Shown piece after piece: positions 23,398 through 32,184 of a stretch of 64,000 nucleotides of DNA (positions within the stretch are counted from its first letter, which is position 1; every line of letters begins with the position of its first letter). This DNA is from Pontibacter sp. E15-1 (GTDB lineage: Bacteria > Bacteroidota > Bacteroidia > Cytophagales > Hymenobacteraceae), in the NCBI RefSeq assembly GCF_022601975.1, contig NZ_JAKVIR010000002.1, positions 1-64,000 on the forward strand, given 5' to 3'. The notes below the pieces were generated by a model. That model was not told where the DNA came from. It saw only the letters and a program-made list of their open reading frames with translations, and made no database searches. Made by a program: the position numbers and the translations under genes.

Positions 23398-24447
23398 ATG
23401 AATAAGTTGAAACGGATACTTTGGCCCTTCGCGCTGCTGTATGGCGGCGTGATGCAGGTGCGGAATCTCCTTTATGATAAACAGGTTTTCCCGACGCACA
23501 GTTTTCTGTTGCCCGTGGTGGCGGTAGGCAACCTGACTGTGGGCGGCACTGGCAAAACCCCGCACGTGGAGTACCTGCTGCGCCTGCTGCAGGGGTATAA
23601 GTTAGCAACCCTAAGCCGGGGGTATAAACGCCAGACTAAGGGCTTCTTACTGGCCGGCACTGAAAGCACGGCTGCAAGCCTAGGTGATGAGCCATACCAG
23701 TATCACCAGGATTTCCCCGGGGTGACTGTGGCTGTGTGCGAAGACCGGGTAGCGGGTATACAAAACTTGCTAGACAGTGTGCCCGGCCTCGAAGTCGTGG
23801 TGCTGGACGACGCCATGCAGCACCGCCCAGTACACCCCTCGCTCAACCTGATGCTCACGGATTATACCCGCCCGTTTTACGAGGATCTGGTGTTGCCCGC
23901 CGGTCTGCTTAGAGAGCCGCGCCGGGGGGCTGCCCGTGCCGACGCCGTCATCGTCAGTAAATGCCCGCCAAAGCTTTCGCAGGCCGAGCAGGATCGGATT
24001 ACGGAGAAGACAGCCCGGTATACTGCGCCCGGAACCCCTGTTTTTTTTACAACTTATACCTATGGCGCGCCGGTGCCACTTGGCCTTACAGAGGGGTATG
24101 ACATGCGGATTGTGCTGCTCACCGGGCTTGCCCACGCAACGCCGCTAAAGGAGTATCTGCAGGCGGCAGGGTATGACGTGCTGCGCCACCTCGACTACCC
24201 GGATCATCACGCCTATACGCAGCAGGATATGTATAAACTACAGGCGCTGCTGCAACAGCCCGACTTTCAGGGGGCGCAGGTGCTTACCACGCGCAAAGAC
24301 ACCGTGAAGCTGGTTGGGCTGGAACTTGAAGCGCTGACCCGGTCACTTCCGATCAGCTACGTTCCGGTGGTTGTGCGGTTTCTGCAGGGGCAGGAGCAGT
24401 TCGACCAGCTCGTGACGCGGCATGTGGCGCAACTTAACCGTGTGTAA
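23398..24447 (+). CDS. lpxK: Tetraacyldisaccharide 4'-kinase LpxK
   Basis: Inner-membrane kinase that phosphorylates the 4'-position of the lipid A disaccharide, the step before Kdo addition. The 349 residues start with a hydrophobic anchor ([14 protein letters not shown]) and carry the P-loop [11 protein letters not shown] (44-54), then LSRGYKR, DEPYQ, and LDDAMQHR, all typical. The frame is open far upstream, to 22642, but that part is the antisense of the nif3-like gene, so the start is the ATG at 23398. It heads a plus-strand run with the porin gene. Confidence 0.95.
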   Translation: MNKLKRILWPFALLYGGVMQVRNLLYDKQVFPTHSFLLPVVAVGNLTVGGTGKTPHVEYLLRLLQGYKLATLSRGYKRQTKGFLLAGTESTAASLGDEPYQYHQDFPGVTVAVCEDRVAGIQNLLDSVPGLEVVVLDDAMQHRPVHPSLNLMLTDYTRPFYEDLVLPAGLLREPRRGAARADAVIVSKCPPKLSQAEQDRITEKTARYTAPGTPVFFTTYTYGAPVPLGLTEGYDMRIVLLTGLAHATPLKEYLQAAGYDVLRHLDYPDHHAYTQQDMYKLQALLQQPDFQGAQVLTTRKDTVKLVGLELEALTRSLPISYVPVVVRFLQGQEQFDQLVTRHVAQLNRV

Positions 24448-24481
24448 GCCGGAGATGCCGCTAATTTTAGATATAATTCAC

Positions 24482-24489
24482 TAATTTTG
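24482..24489 (+). promoter_or_regulatory. Possible promoter -7 box of the porin gene
   Basis: TAATTTTG fits TAnnTTTG and ends 4 bases before the GTG start at 24494, so transcription from it would begin at or next to the start codon. A second similar box, TAATTTTA, lies 20 bases upstream. The gene may also be read from lpxK. Confidence 0.3.
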
Positions 24490-24493
24490 ACGC

Positions 24494-26476
24494 GTGAAAA
24501 GAATCTCATCTGCCTTTCTGCTCTTCGTGACCGGACTGCTGCTTTTAAGTCAGCATGCCGTTGCCCAGATTATAGACGACACCACCAAATTGTACTATAA
24601 CCCCAAAACCACGCTGCAGCTGTATGAGCAGGATGTGCTGCGGGGGCGCTATACCGAACAACCCGTAGACACGCTGCTCAACAATCTGCATAACGAGCGG
24701 TATTGGTACAACGACACCGCTTTTTACCAGCACCTGGGCAATGTCGGGACGGCCTCTCAGCCAATGCTCTACCAGGTGCCCGATCAGATTGGGGTGCGGC
24801 TGGGCAAGACTATATTCGACCGGTACGCGTATCAGCCCAACAAAATCAACTACTTCAACACCCGATCGCCTTATACGCACCTCTACTACGTGCAGGGTGG
24901 GCGCGGGGAGCAAGCTTTCGAAGCCCTCCATACCCGCAACATCACACCCCGCTGGAATGCTGGTATCGCCTATCAGATCCTTTCCGCCAACCAGCAAATC
25001 GGGCAGGCGGCCCTTGATCGCTCCACACGGGGGTTTATCGACAACCAGGCAGTGAAGGCGTTCTCACATTACCGGTCTGAGAATGAGAAGTATGACGTGT
25101 TCCTGAACTTTACCTACATGAAGGTGGAGCAGATTGAGTCGGGCGGCATCGTGCCGGACACCTCTCTGTCTTACCAGCGAAACGGGTATGACGGGTCTTT
25201 TCTGGAGCGGTTTGCGGAGGCGCCGGTGCAGCTGACGCAGGCATCAAACGAGGAGTCGCGCGCAAACTTCCACCTGACGCACATATACCGGTTGGCCAAG
25301 GAGAACCTTAAAGCCTACCATACCTTCGACTGGAAGCGGCAGCAGAATACTTTTGCAGATGACAAACTGAGCATCTACCGGCAAAACATGGCGCAGTATG
25401 CCACAAACCTCGACCCCGCGTTTTTAGTGTATCCGAATTTCAGCGAGACGGTGACCGGGTATAACTTTACCCCGGTCCGCACGAAGGACGCCACTGCCTA
25501 CCGGGAGCTGCAAAACGTGTTCGGACTGATCGGGAAGAACATGCTGTCGTCGTACAACGCCTACGCGAAGCTGCGCAACGCCAACATGACTTTCACTGCC
25601 AAATCCCCGTTTAAGGTGCCCGAAGACACGACTACCTTCTATGGCGACAAGCGCCTCTCGGATACTTATACCCAGGTGTTTGTCGGGGGCGACATCAGGG
25701 TTTTCTACAAAGATCTGGCTGAGCTGACGGGGGAGGCAGAGTACCAGGTGGCCTCAGACTACCGCATCAAGGGCAAAGCGCGCATCGGCGGCGCATACGC
25801 CACCGTCGAGCGGGTGTTGCTTTCTCCCACGCGCGTCGAAAACTTTATCTTGAGCAACCATTACGCCTGGGACAACGATTTTGAGACATCAGTAACCGAC
25901 CAACTTGGATTTGGGTATGAAAGTAAGCTCGGCAAGCGACAGTTTGTGCGCCTCAGTGCGCATTATACCAACATCAAGCGCTATATTTACTTCAACGAGG
26001 AGGCAGTGCCGCAGCAGCAAAGCGGCAACCAGCGGCTTTGGGGAGCATCGCTTTCCCACCACATTCAGTTTGGCCCCTTGCATCTCAAAAACTTCGGGAC
26101 CTATACCAATACCGAGGAGGCCAACAAAGTGCGCGTGCCAGAATGGCTGCTAGAATCGTCGGTATACCTGGAGGGATTCCTGTTCAAAAAGGCGCTCTTT
26201 AGCCAGTTGGGGGTACAGGCCACCTATTTCAGCAGCTACTTTGCCGATGGATACATGCCCGTGACGCAGCAGTTCTATGTGCAGGATCAGTTTCAGGTGC
26301 AGGCATACCCTGTGGTGGAGGTGTTCCTGAACGCAGACATCAAATCCGTAAACCTCTTTCTGAAAATGAGCCACGTGAACGACAGCCTGCTCGACCCTGT
26401 CTATTTCCTGACACCCTACTATCCGGGCATGCGCCGCAGCTTTGTCTTTGGCCTGAAGTGGATGTTCTTTGATTAA
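24494..26476 (+). CDS. Putative outer-membrane porin (Porin_10 type)
   Basis: A 660-residue exported protein with signal peptide (MKRISSAFLLFVTGLLLLSQHAVAQ) and GTG start. The mature part is full of alternating polar and aromatic strands (NAGIAYQILSANQQ, YDVFLNFTYMKVEQ, FVRLSAHYTNIKRYIYF) and ends with RRSFVFGLKWMFFD, a beta-barrel style last strand with terminal aromatic residues. This matches the putative porin family widespread in Bacteroidota. Substrate unknown. It follows lpxK by 46 bases, an envelope-gene context. Confidence 0.85.
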   Translation: MKRISSAFLLFVTGLLLLSQHAVAQIIDDTTKLYYNPKTTLQLYEQDVLRGRYTEQPVDTLLNNLHNERYWYNDTAFYQHLGNVGTASQPMLYQVPDQIGVRLGKTIFDRYAYQPNKINYFNTRSPYTHLYYVQGGRGEQAFEALHTRNITPRWNAGIAYQILSANQQIGQAALDRSTRGFIDNQAVKAFSHYRSENEKYDVFLNFTYMKVEQIESGGIVPDTSLSYQRNGYDGSFLERFAEAPVQLTQASNEESRANFHLTHIYRLAKENLKAYHTFDWKRQQNTFADDKLSIYRQNMAQYATNLDPAFLVYPNFSETVTGYNFTPVRTKDATAYRELQNVFGLIGKNMLSSYNAYAKLRNANMTFTAKSPFKVPEDTTTFYGDKRLSDTYTQVFVGGDIRVFYKDLAELTGEAEYQVASDYRIKGKARIGGAYATVERVLLSPTRVENFILSNHYAWDNDFETSVTDQLGFGYESKLGKRQFVRLSAHYTNIKRYIYFNEEAVPQQQSGNQRLWGASLSHHIQFGPLHLKNFGTYTNTEEANKVRVPEWLLESSVYLEGFLFKKALFSQLGVQATYFSSYFADGYMPVTQQFYVQDQFQVQAYPVVEVFLNADIKSVNLFLKMSHVNDSLLDPVYFLTPYYPGMRRSFVFGLKWMFFD

Positions 26477-26573
26477 TTAACAGCATACTATAGCATCATT
26501 TGATCTCATAAGGAAGGCTTCAGCCAGATAATTCAACAAGCAGCATATAAAACAAGTTACACACCGTAAGCAC

Positions 26574-27182
26574 ATGTCTACCTCACAACCCACCAAAACG
26601 ATTCTGCGCCTGGAACTGCCCACCGACCCGCGCTGGGTCAACATCGCAGAAAAGAACATCGAGGAAATATTGGTAGACCATGCCTACTGCGAGCAGAAAG
26701 CGGCCACTTCGGGCATTTCGCTGATTGTGAAGTATCCGGACAAGACGCGGCTAGTAGAGGAGATGACCGACCTGGTAGCCGAGGAGTGGAGCCACTTTGA
26801 GCGTGTGCTTACCGAGCTGAAAAAGCGTGGGTATAGCCTGGGGCGCAACCGGCCGGATGAGTATGTGGTGGAACTGACGAAGCACATTCGCAAAGGCAAC
26901 AAGCGCGAGCGCCAGCTCATGGACCACCTGCTGGTGAATGCCCTGATCGAGGCCAGGAGCTGTGAGCGCTTCAAACTGCTCTGGAAAAACATCGCAGACG
27001 CAGGATTGCAAAAGTTCTATTACGAACTGATGATTTCGGAAGCGGGCCATTATGTGAGCTTCGTAAAACTGGCCAAGGAATACATGCCCGTGGAAGAAGT
27101 TGACGCCCGCCTCAAAGAGCTTTTAGCCATCGAAGCCGACATTATCCGTAACCTGACGCCACGCCCGGACCGGATGCACTAA
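26574..27182 (+). CDS. miaE: tRNA-(ms2io6A)-hydroxylase MiaE
   Basis: Non-haem di-iron oxygenase that hydroxylates ms2i6A37 of tRNA to ms2io6A37, using O2. The 202-residue ferritin-like four-helix protein has the metal ligands in EEILVDHAYCEQKAA, EEWSHFERVL, EARSCERFK and SEAGHYVSF, each in the expected helix. Length matches the family. The MiaB enzyme that makes its substrate is coded at 17049-18479 in this window. Spaced 97 bases from the porin gene, so it may have its own promoter. Confidence 0.93.
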   Translation: MSTSQPTKTILRLELPTDPRWVNIAEKNIEEILVDHAYCEQKAATSGISLIVKYPDKTRLVEEMTDLVAEEWSHFERVLTELKKRGYSLGRNRPDEYVVELTKHIRKGNKRERQLMDHLLVNALIEARSCERFKLLWKNIADAGLQKFYYELMISEAGHYVSFVKLAKEYMPVEEVDARLKELLAIEADIIRNLTPRPDRMH

Positions 27183-27240
27183 TACAGTTAACAGTAAGCA
27201 GTAAACATTGATAAAGTTAATTAGTAACTGTTTGCTGAAA

Positions 27241-28506
27241 TCATGTTTTCTGCTTCTTCTTTTTTGCTGCCGGGAATAGGATGTTGTTGAGGATAAGGCG
27301 GTAACCCGGGGAGTTGGGGTGCAGGGCCAGGTCTGTGGGGTCTTCGCCTACCAGGTGCTGGTAGTCCTCGGGGTCGTGGCCGCTGTAGAACGTCCAGGTG
27401 CCGCGGGCGTAAGTACCGTGCATGTACCGGATTTCGCCCAGTTCCTTGTTTTCGCCCATCACTACCACTTCAGGCTTAACCAGCGACTTCCGGAAAGCGG
27501 TCGTCTGGCCCATAAAGCCCTTGATCGTCTTCTCGTGGTTCTGGGTCAGCATCGTCGGAATCGGGTCCCACTTGGCGGAGAAGGTAAAGAGCTGGAAATA
27601 GTCGTTAGCTTCTGTTACGGGGCGTTCCTGCGGCTGCATGTCGATGTTGGAATACTCGTACTCCATGGGGTTGCGCGAAATCCTGAAATCCTTGAAAGCA
27701 AACGTTTTGTCAAAGTTCAGCTTCTGCTGCGCCTGCGGGTCGGCGGGGTCGCCGTCGAACATGGCCTCTACAATGTCGACACCCTCTGCCGCCAGCGCAA
27801 TGTCGTACGTGTCCGTGGCCGAGCACATGGCAAACACAAAGCCCCCTCCGGCGCAAAACTCCTTTATCTTTTGCACCACGGCCAGTTTCATCTCAGAAAC
27901 CTTCTTGTAGCCTTGCCTGGCCGCCGACTCCTCCAACTCCCGCTGCTGCTCCTGATACCAGGGATAATGGCGGTAGCTGGCGTAAAACTTGCCGTACTGC
28001 CCCGTAAAGTCCTCGTGGTGCAGGTGCAGCCAATCATATTTGGGGAGGTCCGCTTTCAGGATTTCCTCATCATAGAGCACATCATACGGAATCTCGGCGT
28101 AGGTGAGCACCAGTGTCACGGCATCGTCCCAGGGCATTTTCGACTTAGGGGAGTATACGGCTATCTTGGGCACTTTTTCCAGTTTCATGATATCCATGTT
28201 GGCCTCTGGATTGTTGATCTCGGTCAGGATGCTGTTGTACTGCGCATCGGAGATGACCTTGTAGCTGATGCCCCGCACAATCAGCTCGTTTTCCAGGAGA
28301 GGGGCATGCTGAAACGCAAAGCTCCCGCCCCGATAGTTTAGAAGCCAGTCCACCGGTATGTCCTTTCCGAGCACCCAGTAGGCCAGCCCATACGACTTCA
28401 GGTGGTCTTTCTGCGCTGCGTCCATCGGCACCAGTATGGTGCTGCCCAGCGTCGGGAACGAGAACAGGATGATAGCTAAAAAGAGGGCGATGGTACGGAA
28501 AAACAT
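27241..28506 (-). CDS. Exported GATase-like protein, often named asparagine synthetase B
   Basis: A 421-residue protein with a signal peptide (MFFRTIALFLAIILFSFPTLGS). The body has a Rossmann-like opening (KIAVYSPKSKMPWDDAVTLVLTYAEIPYDVLYDEEIL), a GGGFVFAMCSATDTYDIAL block with Cys in a nucleophile-elbow-like position, and RYMHGTYARGTWTFYSGHDPEDYQHLVG near the end, as in ThuA/class I glutamine-amidotransferase-like folds. Close Bacteroidota relatives are commonly labelled asparagine synthetase B, but I see neither the Ntn-amidotransferase nor the ATP-binding domain of that enzyme, so the label is probably wrong. Function unknown. Confidence 0.75.
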   Translation of the reverse strand: MFFRTIALFLAIILFSFPTLGSTILVPMDAAQKDHLKSYGLAYWVLGKDIPVDWLLNYRGGSFAFQHAPLLENELIVRGISYKVISDAQYNSILTEINNPEANMDIMKLEKVPKIAVYSPKSKMPWDDAVTLVLTYAEIPYDVLYDEEILKADLPKYDWLHLHHEDFTGQYGKFYASYRHYPWYQEQQRELEESAARQGYKKVSEMKLAVVQKIKEFCAGGGFVFAMCSATDTYDIALAAEGVDIVEAMFDGDPADPQAQQKLNFDKTFAFKDFRISRNPMEYEYSNIDMQPQERPVTEANDYFQLFTFSAKWDPIPTMLTQNHEKTIKGFMGQTTAFRKSLVKPEVVVMGENKELGEIRYMHGTYARGTWTFYSGHDPEDYQHLVGEDPTDLALHPNSPGYRLILNNILFPAAKKKKQKT

Positions 28507-28638
28507 GGGGTTCGTCTTTAAAATATGTCCTAAGGTATAAAAAAGGTTCTTCTTTCAGAAAATGAGACTAACTTAGAAGCAATGCCCTTTGGATATACTT
28601 AACGTAAAATACTTTAAAAGCGCACATCAAGCAAGCAG

Positions 28639-29880
28639 ATGAATCTGATAGAAAACATACTAGAGGGGCTCCGGTCGATACAGGGCAACTTACTGCGGAC
28701 AGTTCTCACTGGCCTGATCATCGCCATCGGCATCATGTCGCTCGTCGGCATCCTGACGGCGGTAGACAGCATGAAGTACTCCCTGACGCAGACTTTCTCC
28801 AACCTTGGGGCCAACTCCTTCGACATCCGCAGAGCCGGTATGAACAACCGCGGCCGCAACGAGGGGCGCACCGAAAAGGTATACCCGGTGATCTCGTACG
28901 AGCAGGCCACCATGTACCAGGAGTTGATGGCGGCAGATGCCCGCGTGAGCCTGTCGGCCTTTATCTCGGGGGCCACCATCGTGAAAAGCCAGACAGAGAA
29001 AACAAACCCCAACATCAGCATTGTGGCCGGCGACGAGAACTATATGCCCAACAACAACCTGAACCTCACGAAAGGGCGTGACTTCTCTGCCTCTGAGCAG
29101 GAACTGGGAACGAACGTGGCCGTAATCGGCGATGAGCTGGTGACCACGCTTTTTAAAAACACCGACCCGGTCGGCAACTACGTCACTTTTCTGGGGCGGC
29201 GCTTTAAGGTAATCGGTCAGTTGGAGAAAGCGGGCAGCAGCATGGGCGGCAGCAGCGACCGCCGCATCATCATCCCGCTCGAGACCGGCCGGCAGATTCC
29301 GAGGGCTGGCAACTCAACCCTGAACTATGATATAAAAACCGCCATCTACCGGGCCGATGAGTTGAACTACGTGATGGGCGAGGCGACCGGCATCATGCGT
29401 AAAATCAGGCAGGACGCGCTGGGGCAGGAGGAATCGTTTGAGATCCGGCGAAGCGACTCGCTGGTGCAAAGCCTCGACGAGATATCCGGCTACCTGAAGG
29501 CTGGCGGTTTTGTAATCGGATTTATCACCTTGCTGGGCGCCTCTGTGGGTCTGATGAACATCATGATGGTGTCGGTGAATGAGCGGACACGCGAAATTGG
29601 CGTGCGGAAGGCCCTGGGTGCGACAGCCTTCCAGATCCGGCAGCAGTTTCTGCTGGAGGCCGTGGTCATCTGTATCATGGGCGGCTTTGTGGGCGTGGTG
29701 CTTGGCATTCTGATGGGCAACGGCATCGCCTCATTAATCGGAGAGGGGGGCTTTATCGTCCCGTGGCTTTGGGTAGCGGTGGGTATGACGATCTGCGTGG
29801 TGGTGGGTGTTATTTCAGGGTACTATCCTGCCTACAAAGCCTCAAAATTAGATCCTATCGAATCGTTGCGTTACGAGTAA
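28639..29880 (+). CDS. ABC transporter permease, MacB/FtsX type
   Basis: A 413-residue permease with one N-terminal membrane helix ([22 protein letters not shown]), a large periplasmic MacB-type domain (about 45-275), and three C-terminal helices (about 285-400). The phrase [19 protein letters not shown] and the end [18 protein letters not shown] are hallmarks of the FtsX family. Such permeases act with an ATPase in export or mechanotransmission. No ATP-binding subunit is adjacent here, so the partner must be elsewhere. It is followed directly by a strong terminator. Confidence 0.92.
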   Translation: MNLIENILEGLRSIQGNLLRTVLTGLIIAIGIMSLVGILTAVDSMKYSLTQTFSNLGANSFDIRRAGMNNRGRNEGRTEKVYPVISYEQATMYQELMAADARVSLSAFISGATIVKSQTEKTNPNISIVAGDENYMPNNNLNLTKGRDFSASEQELGTNVAVIGDELVTTLFKNTDPVGNYVTFLGRRFKVIGQLEKAGSSMGGSSDRRIIIPLETGRQIPRAGNSTLNYDIKTAIYRADELNYVMGEATGIMRKIRQDALGQEESFEIRRSDSLVQSLDEISGYLKAGGFVIGFITLLGASVGLMNIMMVSVNERTREIGVRKALGATAFQIRQQFLLEAVVICIMGGFVGVVLGILMGNGIASLIGEGGFIVPWLWVAVGMTICVVVGVISGYYPAYKASKLDPIESLRYE

Positions 29881-29906
29881 AAGCAACGTATTACGTTCGC
29901 TACACT

Positions 29907-29943
29907 AAAAAGCCCGCTGCCATTTTCTGGCAGCGGGCTTTTT
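29907..29943. terminator. Bidirectional terminator between the permease and Skp-like genes
   Basis: A 16-bp perfect stem, 29907-29922 with 29928-29943, 5-base loop. Both ends are A/T runs, so it can act on either strand; it lies between convergent genes. Confidence 0.9.
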
Positions 29944-29998
29944 ATATATATGATCAGGACTTTCCTCCTGTATCGATTTAATGCTGAGGTCAGGTATG

Positions 29999-30625
29999 CT
30001 ACTTCTTCTTTTCCGCAGTTTCTGTTTTAGCGGTGTCTTTCTCGGCGGTATACGCATTGTTCAGTTCGGTCAGCACCTCGGAAGTGATGTCGCGGGTGGA
30101 GTCGCTGTACAGGATCGCGCTGTTGCCGCGTGAGTAAGTCAGCACCATTTTGTAGCCTTTCTCCTCGCTCAGTTTCTTGAGGTATTCCTCCACGCGGTCA
30201 TAGATCTTCTTCATTTCCTCAGACTCTTCGCCAGCCAGCTCGTTTCCCTTGTTCTGCTGCAGCGACTGCAATTGCTGCTGCTTCTGCTGGAGGCGCTGCT
30301 CCGTAGAGGCACGCTGCTGGTCTGTCATACCCTGTGCAGACTGCTGATACCGCTCAACTTCTTTTTGGAAAGATTCTGCCTGGGCGCGCAAGTCTTTTTC
30401 AGCTTTCTCGCCCTTGCCTTGCAGGCGGGTACGAACGTCTTTAAAGTACTCGTAGTTGGCCAGCAGCGAATCGGAGTTTACATACACAATGTCGGGTGTT
30501 CCTGCTTCGCCATTTACAGCGGTGCTGGCGTTGGTGGTGTTGCCCTTAGAATCAGGCATCTTCTCACAGGCAGACAAAAAGGAGGCGGCAACTGCTAGGC
30601 TTAAGGAAATCTTCAGAACGTTCAC
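29999..30625 (-). CDS. Skp/OmpH family protein, predicted lipoprotein
   Basis: A 208-residue exported protein of the OmpH/Skp family, periplasmic holdases for outer-membrane proteins. The signal ends in lipobox LSAC (Cys 20), so it is probably lipid-anchored, unlike classical Skp. After a linker (to about residue 45) comes IVYVNSDSLLANYEYFKDVRTRL, a long Gln-rich coiled coil (about 70-135), and the paired strand segment YKMVLTYSRGNSAILYSDSTRDIT. The start is GTG at 30625. It follows mtaB by 67 bases on the same strand. Confidence 0.88.
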   Translation of the reverse strand: MNVLKISLSLAVAASFLSACEKMPDSKGNTTNASTAVNGEAGTPDIVYVNSDSLLANYEYFKDVRTRLQGKGEKAEKDLRAQAESFQKEVERYQQSAQGMTDQQRASTEQRLQQKQQQLQSLQQNKGNELAGEESEEMKKIYDRVEEYLKKLSEEKGYKMVLTYSRGNSAILYSDSTRDITSEVLTELNNAYTAEKDTAKTETAEKKK

Positions 30626-30692
30626 TATTTCGTTGGTTAGATTGGTTGAAAGTTTATTCAGTTTAAATATAAGGCGAAACTTTGGCCAATAC

Positions 30693-32012
30693 CTAATGCC
30701 GCAGCACTTCGTGGTAAGTTTCTTCCGCCTCCATCAGGCCCTCCGGGGTAAGCCGCGTGAGGCGCACGTGCTTGGTTTCGTTCACCAGCACCGGGTCATA
30801 CTTGGCAACCACTCGCACATAATTCTCAGTCCAGCCTTCCATCACGCCGTCCTTCACATCGTCTTCGAACAGCACTGTGAACTCAAGGCCAATATTCTGC
30901 TCGTAGAAATGTCGCTTCTTCTTTTCCGAAAGTATCCGGAGCATGTCGGCGCGGCGGTTACGGTCTTTTATACCCACTTTGCCGGGCAGGGAAGGGGCCG
31001 CCGTGTTTTCCCGCTCAGAGTAAGGGAACACGTGCAGGTAACTCACATCCAGCTCGTTCAGGAAGTTATAGGTTTCCAGGAAGTCTTCCTCCGTCTCTCC
31101 CGGAAAGCCCACGATCACATCCACCCCAATGCAGCAATGGGGCATCAGCCCCTTGATCTGCGTCACGCGGTCAGCGTACAGCTCGCGCTGATAGCGGCGG
31201 CGCATCAGTTTCAGGATCTTGTTGGAGCCCGACTGCAGGGGCACATGGAAGTGCGGCATAAACCGGTTGCTCTGCGCCACAAAAGCGATGATCTCGTCTT
31301 TCAGCAGATTGGGTTCGATGGAGGATATCCGGAAACGGTCGATGCCTGCTACCTGGTCCAAGGCTTGCACCAGCTCGTAAAATGACTCCACGCGCTTGCC
31401 GTCCTGCAGGCCAAAGTCGCCGGTGTTCACGCCGGTAAGCACGATCTCACGCACACCAGATTCCGCAATCTCGTTGGCGGATCGCACCACATTCGCGATC
31501 GTGTCGGAGCGGCTGTTTCCGCGGGCCAGCGGTATAGTGCAGAAGGTGCAGGAATAATCGCAGCCGTCCTGCACTTTCAGGAAGGTGCGGGTGCGGTCGC
31601 CGAAGGAGTAGGAGTTATGAAACGTGTTGGCCTCTGAGATCGGGCTGGCGTATACCTGGGCCTTGTCCTTCTTCTCAAACGTCGCCAGGATGTCTACCAG
31701 CTGAAATTTCTCGGCCGCCCCCAGCACCGCGTCTACCCCCGGAATCTCAGCGATTTCTTTCGGTTTGAGTTGCGCGTAGCAGCCCACAATCGTGACAAAT
31801 GCGTTGGGGGAGTGCTTGAGCGCCTCCTTCACGATCTTCCGGCATTTCTTATCGGCATTGTCCGTTACAGAGCAGGTGTTGATGACGTAGATATCCGGCG
31901 TGTCCGTAAACTCCACTTTCTCAAACCCACGCTCCTGGAAAATTCGGCCAATGGTGCTGGTCTCGGAGTAGTTGAGCTTACAACCTAAGGTATAGAATGC
32001 TACTTTTTTCAT
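30693..32012 (-). CDS. mtaB: tRNA t6A37 methylthiotransferase MtaB
   Basis: Radical-SAM enzyme that adds a methylthio group to t6A37, giving ms2t6A37 in ANN-decoding tRNAs. The 439 residues start MKKVAFYTLGCKLNYSET, the MtaB-type opening (GCKLN rather than the GCQMN of MiaB), with further cluster Cys in NTCSVTDNADKKC and VGCYAQLKP, radical-SAM CDYSCTFC (about 150-157) and a C-terminal TRAM domain. The frame is open to 32084 but the family start is the ATG at 32012. The likely -7 box lies just upstream of this start. Confidence 0.94.
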   Translation of the reverse strand: MKKVAFYTLGCKLNYSETSTIGRIFQERGFEKVEFTDTPDIYVINTCSVTDNADKKCRKIVKEALKHSPNAFVTIVGCYAQLKPKEIAEIPGVDAVLGAAEKFQLVDILATFEKKDKAQVYASPISEANTFHNSYSFGDRTRTFLKVQDGCDYSCTFCTIPLARGNSRSDTIANVVRSANEIAESGVREIVLTGVNTGDFGLQDGKRVESFYELVQALDQVAGIDRFRISSIEPNLLKDEIIAFVAQSNRFMPHFHVPLQSGSNKILKLMRRRYQRELYADRVTQIKGLMPHCCIGVDVIVGFPGETEEDFLETYNFLNELDVSYLHVFPYSERENTAAPSLPGKVGIKDRNRRADMLRILSEKKKRHFYEQNIGLEFTVLFEDDVKDGVMEGWTENYVRVVAKYDPVLVNETKHVRLTRLTPEGLMEAEETYHEVLRH

Positions 32013-32022
32013 ATTCAGGAGG

Positions 32023-32030
32023 CAAAGGTA
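32023..32030 (-). promoter_or_regulatory. Possible promoter -7 box of mtaB
   Basis: Minus-strand TACCTTTG fits TAnnTTTG and ends 10 bases before the ATG at 32012. It supports that start over the longer frame to 32084, which would begin upstream of the promoter. Confidence 0.4.
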
Positions 32031-32184
32031 ATAATTTTCTGCCTTAAAGCCGCAATGCCGCCTGCAAATAATAAAGCATAACAAGCTGTTAATTAATGCT
32101 TTAAAAATAATTGCAACTAATCTACTGTTGGTTTGCCCTCAGGTATACGCTGGGTATGGTATGGAAACAGCGCCCTATAGCCGC

